NCBI GenBank assembly: GCA_022606425.2
Contig: JAHDVF020000875.1
Span: forward strand, 496,001 to 560,000
From: Lepidostoma basale
Taxonomy: Eukaryota > Arthropoda > Insecta > Trichoptera > Lepidostomatidae
Direction of reading: 5' to 3'
Length of the DNA: 64,000 nt
Below, one piece after another: positions 54,101 through 64,000 of this stretch. The notes beneath the pieces are model-generated. The model was not told where the DNA came from, searched no databases, and saw only the letters and a list, made by a program, of their open reading frames with translations. Position numbers and translations under genes: made by a program. Numbering within the stretch: position 1 is the first letter of the stretch; every line of letters starts with the position of its first letter.

Positions 54101-57100
54101 TGCCAATTCTAAGCTTCACTTCCATACATAAGGGTTGGCACTAGAACATATAATGCACCACCATCTTTGCTTTAGTCGATATATTATTATATATTGTATA
54201 CAGACTTAATACACATTCGTCTAAGAGCTGTCATTTCTACTGCATTTATTCTACTTCATCCTTCATTTGCCAATTCCATGCTTCACTACCATACACAAGG
54301 GTTGGTACAAGAACACCATTATTTTTAAACCCCCCAAATTTTATGATTTATTGGTGAATTGATTTCGAAGGCAGCGATTTGAATAATGTCGTATGATTTC
54401 AGATTGTAAAGGCCATTTTGATGAAGCACCGGTGGAACGAGGAGCGAGCTCGGGACGAGCTGCTGTCCATGGACCCCGAGGAGCAGGAAATCAGTAACAG
54501 CATGAAAAACCAGCGTTTCCAAAGTGAATACATCAACATGCTTAATCGCCAGGCACAGCCCGCCCCTCGCGCCCATTCCACCATCACCTACACCACTGTC
54601 AAGAAGAAGGTTGGCAAGAGAAGAGGGAGCGAGGGTGGCTCGGACAGTGACTTTGATTCTAGGAAACACAAGAATGCTGTTTTTGATAGGTAGGATTTTT
54701 ATAAAAAAAGTTGTTTTTAATTCTAGGCTTTTAGATGCCTTAGAGATATTTTATCTTTCAAATTAAAAAAATATATACTCGTATTGTAAATAAAGAAATT
54801 GTAAATAAAAAGATATTAGGCTGAGAAGAATGTATGTGAAATTGAGGTTTGATAGAATACCAAATGAAGAAATAAGGAAGGAATGTAAGGCAAATGATTA
54901 TGTCCTAAGTACACATTAAAAATAGGATCACTTAGATGGTTTGGACATGTGGAAAAAATGGATGAGAGAAGAATGGTTTAACACTTGTATACCAGTGTGA
55001 ATGGGAAAAGAAATCGAGGGCGGCCGAGGAAAAGATGGCATGACCAAATGAATAAATTATTAAAAAGCGGCCACATTCGATGTCAGAAAATCAACAAGCA
55101 TGCTTGTTACGATACATTTGCAATAAAAAAAGGTTTTGAACTACGTTTGGCTACATTAAACGCTCAGACAGACAGTTTTAGTTTGTCATAATATTATATA
55201 CAATTCCTGAAGGAACTTCAGTGGCTTAAAATCCGAGAGCGAGTACAATAAAAATTGTGTTTGACAGTGTTTAACGCTCGACACCAGAGAGCGCCAGCGT
55301 ATATATTAGACCTCTGCGTGACACCCATGCCAACGGAAAGGCAACGTTCACTCCGATCAGTAGAAACAAGTGCAAACAACATAACATTTCCAGTCAGAGC
55401 CAATAAAGCAAGTTTCTATGATCATGCGGGATGTGGAATAACCTCCAGTTAGTATTGAGTATGAGGATAGTGACGTTAAATTTAAGAAACTTCTAAAGAC
55501 TGCACTGTTCGATCAGTCATTTCCCAGTGAACCTTGGAGTAATTGATTTTACAAAACGGCGCACTTAAAATATAAGTCATCAAAATAATAATAATAATAA
55601 TTCAGTAGTAAGGAACTTAAGTTCAAAGCTTTAGAAGATACGTTCAAATATGAGCTGAAAATGTAGTCTGCCGCAGTGTAAAAACAATTTTTTTGGACTA
55701 CAAATGTAAATTTTGTGTAATTTTTATACTTTGAATTATTATTGTATTTCCAGTGATGAAGACTCAGAGACAGAGGTAAGCAACGACCTCTACGGGGAGA
55801 AAAAGTTTGTGTTCGAGTTCCTGAACAACTCCAAGGTATCAGAGCTGCAGCAGCTGCAGGGCTGCTCCCTCAAGAAGGCGGAGGCCATCATGGCCGTGCG
55901 CCCATTCACAGGCTGGGTGGACTTGGTGAGAATTTTTTTTACTGAACACATGTTAAGAAAAATGTTTCGACGCATGTTTACTGCTTATCCTGACATATAG
56001 TCTAGAGACAACCACCCCAACAGCAAAAAATGTCCATAAACTAAAAATCACACAATGATCCACGGGGAGGTAACTTAATAATAGGTAACTTCATATAACT
56101 ACTTTAAGTATTTTGAAAGAAGTTTGATTCTACATTGCTTAGGAGACATTATTAAGTTTCAATTTTTTTAAAAACAGGTGGAGAAGTTCAAGAACAGCAA
56201 ACATCTGAACACGGACATCTTGAATTCAGCGCAGGAGCTGCTGCGCACACGAAACAACGTGCAGAAGCTGATGAAGAAGTGCACCAGTTTGGCCTCTCAA
56301 CTGGAGACTGCGGTGGCTGCTGGTGCTGGTGTGAAAGCTCAGCCCGCCATTCTAGAACCAAGGTTTTTGAATTCTTTCGAATTTTTTATGATTTTTTTCT
56401 AATTCTTTTTTCATTCAATGTAGTTTTACCGTGAATAATCATTAGTATGAAATGTTTATGCTGTCAATTTTTTTATTAAAAAAATAAATAGACTTATGTA
56501 ATGGATGGTTTGGGGGTGTGGAATAAATAAGCAAGGAAAACATAATTGTGCATACATATTAGAAATCATAATATCCATATGTGAATAACATAATTTGGAA
56601 CAGACTGGAAAAGATTCGGAATAAAATATATAAACGGTCTTTATTCTATTTTTACCCGTCTGAGAAATTTGATGGCATGATGGTTTATTACATATAGTAT
56701 AGGACAGATTTGCTAATTAATAATTAATGTTTATACTTTTCTTTGAAGCACTTAATTTATATTGACATTTTTAATAATGCTTTCACATTTTTACACAGCT
56801 TTATTTCGTTTTTCAAAACCAAGCGGTGCTTAATCAGGGTAACAAAACATTTTTTTGTTTATTGTACAATGATGGAAATCGCAATATTAAATATTTATGA
56901 ACACATTTTCTAAAGAAATATTATATTTTATTGAAGTGACATGTTTTGCCGTGCTAAGGCATTTTCTAATGGTGCATTATCATTAGATAATACCATACAT
57001 AGGAATGTGAAAAATTTCACTTCCATAAAATATAATTAAACTTCTAGAAAATTAATATTAATAACAAACGATAATGAAAATAACAAAATTTAATCAAAAA

Positions 57101-60100
57101 TTTCTTTATGGTATGTTTTTTGTTTAATTCCACGGAGTTTATGGATTCGACCGGTTTCAGCAGCTCGCTTGCATCTTCTGGTCTCTTTTATTAAACCAAT
57201 TTCAGACAACAGACTATGAGTGTTTCTTTTTAAATTTAGTTTGTTACCTGATGAAGCTCTGATTGATATTTAAAAAACAAATATAAATCTGTTCATTCAT
57301 TTTTAATTGTGTTTATAGATATGTATTTTCAAATTATATGTTTGTAACAAATTACTCTGGAAGGTTTAATAAAAAAATGTTTGTTTTGTAATACCAGTCT
57401 GAAGTTGGCGGCATACCAGTTGGTGGGTCTAAACTGGTTGGCCGTGCTGCATGCACAGAAGGTGAACGGGATCCTGGCCGACGAGATGGGCCTGGGCAAG
57501 ACTGTGCAGGTCATCTCCTTCCTGGCCCATCTCAAGGAGACGGGACAGTCTAAGGGCACGCACCTCATAGTGGTGCCCGCCTCCACATTGGGTAATATTA
57601 CATACTCTTAGTGCTGTTTAGTTAGTACACATTGCTTTTATTTCTGGATTCTTCTATACCTGGAACCCTGAACTTAAATTATTATTTTAGAAGTTTTCAA
57701 AATATTTGTTTAAAAAAATAATTTTAACATCTGTCAAAACTGACCACTGAAATTTTGTTTGAATATTTCTTTTGTATATACAATATTTAACTACACTGAA
57801 GAAGGGCTTCTGTATCCCGAACAAGTTTGTGTTAATATTCAATTTGTATTTTACAAAGTAAAAAATATTGTTCAATTATAAAAAAATCTTTTTTAATAGG
57901 TATTTAATTAATATGAATGCAAACGCCTGTCTTTTATAGGAGTTTTATTATATTTAAATGTCATTCCATCTACAATATAATAAAACTCCTGGAAGACAGA
58001 CATTTTCATTCATTTCAATTATTTAAAATGGAGTTTTACATCATTGTTCAAGAAACAATTAATAATATGTATTTAGTTTCATCCCACTTCTTCTGGTGCG
58101 GATCTAAAGATGGCAGCAAGCTATTGAAACCTGTCGAAGCTAAAAATCAAATGGAATAAAACTAAATATCATTATAGAAGAATTGGATAAAGATTTTTGA
58201 AACTCCTTTATTATTATGCATCAATTGAAATTGTTCTTTCTTCTTCTCCATGGCACTGCCCCAACTCGCTACCCAGGTTGGCTCTCCTCGAACTCATGCT
58301 GTAGGTCCTTCTATTATCAACTTCGCTCTCAGATATGCTATATATTTGCTGCATTGTGAGATCCAGGACTTCTTTGGTCTTCCTCTCTATGTTTCCCGAA
58401 GAAGATCTATGAAATGGCCTTGTTCACAAAGTAGTCTTCGCCTAATGTGCACGTATCATCTTATTTGTCTTTTGTGTTCATGTTAGGCCACTACAAATGT
58501 GTGAACATTTTATTTTATCTCTCGGGGGCACTCCTGCTGACCATCTAATCAACACTACTACTACATTCGCTAGTGCGAGGGAGACAAATTTATGCAGGAC
58601 AAAAAGCAGAAGTCCATAATATTGGGCCAATCGTGCTGAGCCGTTATCGTTGAATAGTCGTCTCACTCGATTATTTTTCAAATGTGTCAATGTTTTGATA
58701 TTGTTCATCCTAAAATAGGTTTGTGGTTAATAATAAAACATTTGTATTAATGTAAAGTATTCAGAATTATATTCAAATATTAATTGAATGTGAAAATGGA
58801 AAATAAACAAATTGGATTTACATATATTTAAAAGGCAAACAGTATGCGTTTTTAATGTAGAAGTTAAATGAACAGATAACTGGAACCTGGAGTTCACCCG
58901 GTGGTGTCCGTCCATGCGGGTGCTGCTGTACTACGGCAACCAGGAGGAGCGCAGGGCCTTGAGGATCAACTGGTCACGTGGAGGCCTTAACGAGATTGAT
59001 GTCGTCATCACCACGTGAGGAATCTTTCACACTCATTTAACATAAATTCATTTGTGGCAATAAATTTGATTGAACTAATTTATTATTTCTTTTAGAATAA
59101 TGTTAATTTCTATATCAATCCCCGTTCTGTGACTGGCTTCATTTGCACTAAAAGGAAGTGGTCTCAAACTAGCAGATAGTCCCAGTTCATCATAATATTA
59201 TGCACAATTTAGTAGTAAGGAACTTCAATAAAAATCTTTATAAGATACATTTAAATGTGTTCTGCAAATGCAGTCTGCCGCAGTTTGAAATCATTATTTT
59301 TTGGACTGCAAATGTAGCCAGCTGCACTATAGGGGTTAAACAATTAATACGAATGAAAGCATATGCTTTTTTTGTAGAATTTTATAGGAATGACATTTTT
59401 CTCTGTGCAAGTCATTAAGACATTTGATAATGTATGCAAGATGAAGCAAGATAAAAACTTTTTGAAACAGATTTTATAAACTGTTAATTTATAAAACTCT
59501 GTTTTCATGTATCACAATTTTATTTTTCGCGACAGCTGTTTCGTCAATCTATGTTGAAATCATCAGGTGTTATAATTGGACTGAAACAGATTTGAATAAA
59601 ATATATTTTTAACTAACTATTTATTATTTTGTAAGATGTTTGATATTAAAAAATGTCAATGAATGTGTTGTATGATCTTTCTCTTCTTGAATGCTCAATT
59701 ATTTTTAAAACATGTCAAACAGTGAAGATATTATTTTTGACAATGTTTTTTTTCTTCTTTCAGATATAATTTAGTTAGCAGTAGTCCAGAAGAGCGTAAA
59801 ATGTTCCGAGTGACCCAAATGCATTACGTCGTGTTTGATGAAGCCCACATGCTGAAGAATATGGCCACTCAGAGATACGAGAATCTTCTACGGATAAAGG
59901 TGTGTGACTTGACTGACTGAAAACAAAAAACACACAGCCTTCTCTATTACTTATTTAAAAATATGTATTTGTTTCTTAGATTTCTGAGGAGCCAAAAAAG
60001 TTCATAATTATAATTTTTCGACATCTGAAGAATCACTTCTATTTATTGTTTCTCGATCAATGATGTGAAACTCCATATTAAGTAATTAATACAAATGAAG

Positions 60101-63100
60101 TTTTATTATATTTTATGGGAATGACATGTTTCGACTCGCTAAGACATTATTAAATAACACTTGATAATGACTTAGCAATGCGGCAAATGTTATTCCTATA
60201 AATATTATATAATCTAGAAAATAGGTGATTTCACTCATATTAATTAATCACTATTGGTTTGTGTATTGGTTTATGAAATATTAAATGCCATATACATATT
60301 TATAATTTGGTATTTCATAAAATTTAAATAATTTCATTATAAATGTAGAAAGAATTCAGGAAACTGACAATATAGAAATTCAATATGGCGCCACAAGTTC
60401 CAAATTTTATAACTCTATTGAAATGTTAGACACACTGTATGTTGGTAATTTATGTGTTACCATAAATATTTTGGATTCCATGCTTTTCAGCTTTTGTATG
60501 GTATATGCTCTATTTCTTTGGCTATCCTTTAAATTTATAATATAATAATGCTTTTGTTTATATATGTTTTCAGGCCAACCATAGGATACTACTGACAGGG
60601 ACTCCGCTTCAAAATAACTTGCTGGAGCTCATGTCGCTTCTCTGTTTCGTGATGCCTCACCTTTTCTCCAACAACACGGATGACCTAAAGAGCTTGTTTC
60701 AGAAGAATTCCGTAAGATGCCTCGCCACTTCTCCCTTGTCAAGCCTTCTTTTAACATGGTTAAACCATCATAAACTAAAAATATTTGCAAAATCATATAA
60801 TTGTTATCATTCACATTTTAAGTATGAGATTCTGGTAACAAAGACATTAAAAAATAAAGCTTTTCAATTTGTTAATTGTGAAACACGGATTTTACGTCCC
60901 CGTATCTAACATTTTCCCGCCAATTGCGTTTTATTATTTCAGTCCCGATATATTTTAGTACATTTTTTACCCGCTTTATTAAAAAAAACATCGTTTTATT
61001 AACACTTTTATTTGCACTGTATCCACTTATAATATTTGATATTTGATATTCTATCATATGCAGATTACTGCATTTATTTTACTTTCATCCTTCTTTTACC
61101 AGTTCCATGCTTCACTTCCTTACATATCATAAAGCATAATGTAATATAAGAGCTTATTTTCAGCGGGTATACCTGCCATCTAAGAGGAATAAAAATATTG
61201 TTAATATTGTAGAAAACCACAAAGAAGGCCACCGAGAAAACATGCGACGACGAGGAAGATGTACCCCCGTTTGAGCAGACCCAGATCACCCAGGCCAAGA
61301 GGATCATGAAGCCCTTCCTGCTGCGGCGACTGAAGCGAGACGTGCTGCGTGACCTGCCCACCAAGTCCGACCAGCTCATGCGCTGCCCGCTGCTGCCCTC
61401 CCAGCTCACGCAGTACAAAGACCTAATCAAGTCCTTCTCCACGTCCGATGGACAGGTAACAGCACTGTTGTCTGAATGGGAAATATATAATTGAAATTGT
61501 TTTATATTCAAATACATTGCTGACGATCTTCGCTGCCGAGCGCCAAGTGCTATGACTGCCACACCGAAGATCCCGGGTTTGATTCCCGGCGATGGTAATG
61601 TGATTGTCATCGCAATAAAATGGTGATAGATTAGCTATAGTCCGTTCACTTCAGGGAAATCGTTTTCAGTAGTATGCGTGACAGTGCGTTTACAAAAAAT
61701 GTAGACGCTATTATTATTTTTTTATGATTGGAAAACCAAAAAATGTTTCAATCGTATATTGAACCATTGAAATAAATAAACATGTTATTTTTATTATTTT
61801 TTTTGTGATCAATCACCACGTTGCGGTCGGCATACGGCGCGCAACGTGGTGATTGGCCGACATCTTGAAATTTTCGCCGGTTGACATCTGCCCTGTCTTT
61901 CGTTTTGTTATTTTTGACATTATTTGCGATCATCATTTACATACAGTTTTTACGTTTTTTGTTTTGTTTTATTCGTTAAGTTAATTACAATATTATCTTC
62001 CTTTTTACATCTATTTCGTTTTGGTTCACGCGTTCCGCGAACCAATCTAATTGATTTAAAAAAAAATGTCATATTTTTTTCAATACCTCATTTACATTTT
62101 CCCTCCATTTACGATTTTTTTTTTCTCAGTCCATTTAAAAACGTAAAATAGGGGTTTCACTGTATATTCAGTTTATTTTTATGAGATTGTCGCGACAACT
62201 GTATATTGGCATCATCACTTGTAACAAACATAACTTGCGTCTTGGCCAAAACAATGGATTATTTAAAACTGTCTTTCCAAAGGTGAATTAAAAAAAAAAA
62301 TTAATGAATACAGTTCTGTGCCAATTTTGATGTGCAGATCCACGCGACAAACGAGCAGAGCGGCATGAGCATGATGATGGACATGCGCAAGCTGGCCAAC
62401 CACCCACTGCTGCTGCGCTACTTCTACGACGAGACGCGCCTGCGCCGCATAGCCGCCTACCTCGCCGCCGACACCTTCTACAAGGAGAACAACGTCGACT
62501 ACATCTTCAGCGACCTGCTCTTCATGTCCGACTTCCAGATCCATCAGCTCACCTTCCAGTACAAGGTATATATCACGCAATCAAACCATTCTATTACACA
62601 TTTATAATAAATAATATGAAGACCTTCATGGCAGAGTGGGAGAGCTATGACCGCCACACCAAAGGTCCCAGGTTCGATTCCCCCGCAGTGTGAGGTCACA
62701 TTGTATTTGGTCTGGTGTAGAATTCACGTGACAATTAAATACCGATAGATTAGCTACCTATCACATGTCGAGAGAATCATTAGCTAAAAAGTTATGTACA
62801 GTAATCGAGTTCAAATAATCTGCTGTGTACACATGTGTAAAACAACGGGAAATTACCACATTAAAAACCCAAGTGGGATCCCAAGAACCAGCTAATATAT
62901 TATACTTTACTGCAAACCAATCCCTCGAGTGGTAAGTGCATTGACTGCCACCCCGAAGATTCCCGGCGAGGGCAGTGTGATTGTCACACTGTCTTTGGTC
63001 TGGTGTAGAATTCACGTGACAATAAAATGGCGATAGATTAGCTACCTATCACATGTCACGAGAATCACTATGATAGCTGTAATACCCTTTACATCGATTT

Positions 63101-63771
63101 GGCTTATGCTGTCGTGGTGTAAAGAGCGATTCAACAAAATAATACATAATAATAATAAAGACAAAAGTGGAAATAGTTCTTAAAAAACACCGTTTTATTT
63201 CATTATTTTTCAACCTCCACTGTGCAGCTAGCTTCATTTGCAGTAAAAAAAATGGTCGACTATATTTACAGCTTAAACGGATTGTACCAGTTCATCATAA
63301 TATTACGCATAATTTAGTAGTTAGGAAGTAAAAAGCGTTATAAGATATATTCATATATAAGCTGCAAATGTAGCCAGCTGCACAATAGAGTTTAAAATGA
63401 ACTTCCATCAAGAGATTTTAGTAAAATCATTAGATTATCTTAAGAACATCTATTATAATTCTCTCTGTAGTTTGTCTCCCCTCAAAATTTATATTGAATT
63501 CTGGAAAGACTTGTGAGGTATATAGAGTATTAGATGTAAATTGGGAATCATTATTCCAGAGTATAGTGAACATGAAGGTGCCGGATGACATGGTAGTGCG
63601 CTCGGGTAAGTTTGCCAAACTGGACGAGATGCTGCCCAAGCTGAAGGCGGAGGGCCATCGCGTGCTCATCTTCAGCCAGTTCACCATGATGCTGGACATA
63701 CTGGAACCCTACCTCAAGATCCGCGGACACCACTACCTGCGCCTGGACGGGCAGACTGCTGTCACATCGAG
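51175..63771 (+). CDS. Etl1: SMARCAD1/Etl1/Fun30 SNF2 remodelling ATPase (partial, 3' end off window)
   Basis: SMARCAD1 is a nucleosome-remodelling ATPase acting in heterochromatin maintenance and DNA-end resection. Twelve exons, 749 codons plus two bases: 51175-51307, 53084-53265, 54403-54689, 55754-55925, 56178-56362, 57398-57591, 58876-59014, 59764-59899, 60574-60711, 61213-61455, 62338-62565 and 63560-63771. Phases match throughout. A CUE ubiquitin-binding domain spans about residues 90-127 ([20 protein letters not shown]). The conserved [13 protein letters not shown] and [11 protein letters not shown] helical block follows. Helicase motif I is DEMGLGKT (348-355), motif II DEAH (456-459) and motif [13 protein letters not shown] (483-492). 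Then come [22 protein letters not shown] and [15 protein letters not shown]. The final donor is GTGTGT at 63772; later motifs lie past the window. The start at 51175 is the first ATG of the exon. Confidence 0.95.
51308..52320. other. SMARCAD1 intron 1, left part, nothing assigned
   Basis: Moderately AT-rich and free of recognised repeats. It could hold regulatory sequence near the promoter, but no specific site is visible. Confidence 0.35.
52322..52575 (-). mobile_element. SINE-like element with YVDD-LINE 3' end
   Basis: The (ACTA)n tail at 52324, the CCATCAAGCCATCTCTCCGA terminus, then the same GC-rich body as 9368-9640. It lies in SMARCAD1 intron 1. Confidence 0.7.
52720..52880 (-). mobile_element. 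tRNA-derived SINE
   Basis: The minus strand holds a B-box-like GGTTCGATTTCCGACGATGG, the body with AAAATTCACGTGACAATAAA and a GATAGACTAGCG end. Confidence 0.7.
52885..53070. repeat. foldback family C copy 3
   Basis: Flank and arms match 25905-26095. The minus unit reads CTGTCGA (A6 changed), stem II GCCAG/CTGGC, GAAA, palindrome TCGA, TC at about 53023-52985. It ends close to the SMARCAD1 exon 2 acceptor at 53083. Confidence 0.65.
53461..53505 (-). ncRNA. hammerhead-like ribozyme, family D, minus unit
   Basis: On the minus strand: stem I GCC, CTGACGA (53498-53492), stem II GCTC/GAGC with loop GCATA, GAAA (53477-53474), CCGG, TA (53469-53468), stem I GGC. All core bases are canonical. Predicted cleavage falls between 53468 and 53467. 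Stem III is only the self-complementary CCGG, so dimers may be the active form. Confidence 0.65.
53631..53672 (+). ncRNA. hammerhead-like ribozyme, family D, plus unit
   Basis: Stem I GCC, CTGACGA (53636-53642), stem II GCTC/GAGT with loop GGATA, GAAA (53657-53660), CCGG, TA (53665-53666), stem I GGC. It differs from the minus unit by few bases, with one stem II pair now G-T. The core is fully canonical. Confidence 0.65.
53722..54335 (-). mobile_element. YVDD-LINE 3' remnant
   Basis: The 3' terminus is at 53735-53800. The connection region appears twice in broken form (about 54100-54145 and 54255-54320), suggesting an internal duplication or two insertions. It ends about 67 bp before SMARCAD1 exon 3. 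Confidence 0.7.
54820..55135 (+). mobile_element. YVDD-LINE remnant
   Basis: Broken frames show [31 protein letters not shown] and ORF 54985-55191 with [19 protein letters not shown]. It lies in SMARCAD1 intron 3. Confidence 0.75.
55255..55600 (+). mobile_element. CR1/L2-like LINE 3' remnant
   Basis: It reads [43 protein letters not shown] and, after a frame change, [10 protein letters not shown] 3' UTR and (ATA)n tail follow near 55585. It differs from the 16380-16735 family. Confidence 0.7.
55603..55712. mobile_element. TTAA-type MITE, partial copy 3
   Basis: It shares AGTAGTAAGGAACTT, the AGTCTGCCGCAGT block and TTTGGACTACAAATGTA with 59103-59339; both termini are missing. Confidence 0.55.
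56865..57065. repeat. foldback family F copy
   Basis: Arms around GACATGTTTTGCCGTGCTAA at 56938 and the inverse TTCCATAAAATATAATTAAA at 57022. The core is degraded. Confidence 0.5.
57100..57190. repeat. foldback family C fragment
   Basis: The minus unit (57181-57143) reads CAGAAGA, stem II GCAAGC/GCTGC, GAAA, CCGG, TC. Only one arm remains. 57190-57290 may hold a family E fragment (CTGATGAAGCTCTGATTGA). Confidence 0.55.
57788..57830 (+). ncRNA. hammerhead-like motif, degraded GAAA
   Basis: CTGAAGA (57796-57802), stem II GGG/CCC with loop CTTCTGTAT, then GAAC where GAAA is expected. The isolated copy has no clear arm. Confidence 0.3.
57895..58175. repeat. adjoining foldback F and C fragments
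   Basis: 57895-58060 has family F outer arms (GAGTTTTATTATATTT; inverse near 57975) without the core. 58060-58175 has family C sequence: CTAAAGA, GGCAGC/GCTAT, GAAACCTGTCG. Confidence 0.5.
58249..58485 (-). mobile_element. possible LINE RT C-terminal remnant
   Basis: On the minus strand a frame reads [20 protein letters not shown], similar in style to LINE C-termini, with a GAAGAAGAA-type tail near 58240. Weak evidence. Confidence 0.35.
59103..59339. mobile_element. TTAA-type MITE, copy 4
   Basis: TTAA bounds both ends. The inverse orientation of copy 1 contains TTCATCATAATATTA and ends CTGCACTATAGGGGTTAA. Confidence 0.7.
59342..59470. repeat. foldback family F fragment
   Basis: It holds AATTAATACGAATGAAAGCA and GGAATGACATTTTTCTCTGT, then a degraded centre. 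Confidence 0.45.
59485..59590. repeat. foldback family B copy 4
   Basis: A single-arm copy that contains the canonical unit at 59575-59525 (minus). It lies in SMARCAD1 intron 7. Confidence 0.6.
59525..59575 (-). ncRNA. hammerhead-like ribozyme with canonical core, family B
   Basis: On the minus strand: CTGATGA (59566-59560), stem II TCAA/TTGA, GAAA (59542-59539), palindrome CAGCTG, then TC (59532-59531) and GCGA. Every core base is canonical, with a UC cleavage site. Stem I pairing is weak (two of the first three pairs). Confidence 0.6.
60040..60250. repeat. foldback family F copy
   Basis: GGGAATGACATGTTTCGACT at 60117, with inverse ATGTTATTCCTATAA. The plus arm keeps TTGATAA at 60163; the minus core is TTAATAA. 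Confidence 0.55.
61030..61125 (-). mobile_element. YVDD-LINE short remnant
   Basis: The complement shows ACTGCATTTATTTTACTTTC and GTTCCATGCTTCACTTCC, the connection-region signature of the family. Confidence 0.5.
61530..61645 (+). mobile_element. tRNA-derived SINE, short copy
   Basis: A-box-like GCCGAGCGCCAAGTGC, then a B box in CCCGGGTTTGATTCCCGG, and the GATAGATTAGCTATAG body end. Confidence 0.75.
62155..62260. repeat. foldback family B fragment
   Basis: TGTCGCGACAACTGTATATT and GGCATCATCACTTGTAAC: both halves of the motif remain, but the GAAA part is deleted. Confidence 0.5.
62630..62790 (+). mobile_element. tRNA-derived SINE
   Basis: A box in GGCAGAGTGGGAGAGC, B box GGTTCGATTCCCC, then TTTGGTCTGGTGTAGAATTC and the GATAGATTAGCTACCTATCA body. 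Confidence 0.8.
62925..63085 (+). mobile_element. tRNA-derived SINE
   Basis: Same body as the preceding SINE, in the same orientation about 140 bp downstream. The B box is damaged. The end includes TCACGAGAATCACTATGATA. Confidence 0.75.
63208..63396. mobile_element. TTAA-type MITE, copy 5
   Basis: The inverse of copy 1: a CACTGTGCAGCTAGCTTCAT start and TGTAGCCAGCTGCACAATAG near the end, then GTTTAA. It interrupts family C sequence (63165-63207 and 63397-63445). Confidence 0.65.
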
Positions 63772-64000
63772 GTGTGTAGTTCTTCCGATATGATCTAACC
63801 CTGAGTTTCCCATTCTATGTTGTATTTTGTTGAACCTGAATAAGTGTTCTGTAACAAGTGATGATCAATGGTGATTATGATGTGAAGTAACATACACTGA
63901 CGCCACACCAGATTTTATAATGCATCTTACCAATATTGTGCCTGATATCAAGAAGATATGCGATTCAAGAACTTAAACTAAGTGATTTATTTATATTATA
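63772..64000. other. SMARCAD1 intron 12, start
   Basis: Donor GTGTGT at 63772, then AT-rich sequence to the window edge; no further exon recognised. Confidence 0.6.

Noticed and set aside
54325..54669. 114-codon minus-strand ORF
   Set aside because: Antisense of SMARCAD1 exon 3.
62263..62580. 105-codon minus-strand ORF
   Set aside because: Antisense of SMARCAD1 exon 11.
61530..63085. tRNA genes
   Set aside because: A and B boxes are present, but the sequences are repeated with a common non-tRNA body and do not fold into a full cloverleaf by eye; they are SINE heads.

Overview
This 64 kb window is animal nuclear DNA, most likely from an insect. It has compact GC-richer exons with GT-AG introns, long AT-rich introns, and dense mariner, pogo-like, LINE, SINE and foldback elements. 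The order of insect is not determined. Five conserved protein genes were assembled exon by exon; joining phases agree at every internal junction.

Layout. (1) 8007 to 1734, minus: CP110, a centriole distal-end capping protein; its last exon or exons are not in the window. (2) 8873-15094, plus: complete isoprenylcysteine carboxyl methyltransferase (ICMT/Ste14), divergent from CP110. (3) 21922-27986, plus: complete TMEM222-like membrane protein. (4) 50871 to 30918, minus: complete cytosolic valyl-tRNA synthetase in 16 exons, 1043 residues. (5) 51175 to beyond 63771, plus: SMARCAD1/Etl1 SNF2 chromatin remodeller, truncated by the window edge. The ValRS and SMARCAD1 start codons are only 303 bp apart, so they probably share a bidirectional promoter. 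These are housekeeping genes with no obvious joint pathway.

Introns and intergenic DNA are a mosaic of mobile elements. They include a young LINE insertion (2110-3795) with an open 551-codon reverse-transcriptase ORF and a 23-bp target duplication. A second LINE family (here YVDD-LINE) has at least 15 fragments, and a SINE-like family shares its 3' end. There is a 1292-bp mariner with intact termini but broken transposase, two pogo-like MITEs, a TTAA-flanked MITE family, a tRNA-derived SINE family, CR1/L2-like RT tails, and a TA-flanked TIR element filled with LINE RT sequence.

The most unusual signal is a set of foldback elements (here families A to G) in introns and intergenic DNA. Their arms carry hammerhead-ribozyme-like cores: CTGANGA, a stem II hairpin, then GAAA, then a short palindrome (CATG, CAGCTG, CCGG, CTAG or CG) and a TH dinucleotide. 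Several copies have all canonical core bases. One family (F) shows a paired change at positions 3 and 8 of the core. Such motifs are known in Penelope-like retroelements and retrozymes; no Penelope reverse transcriptase is visible here, so these would be non-autonomous or relic copies.
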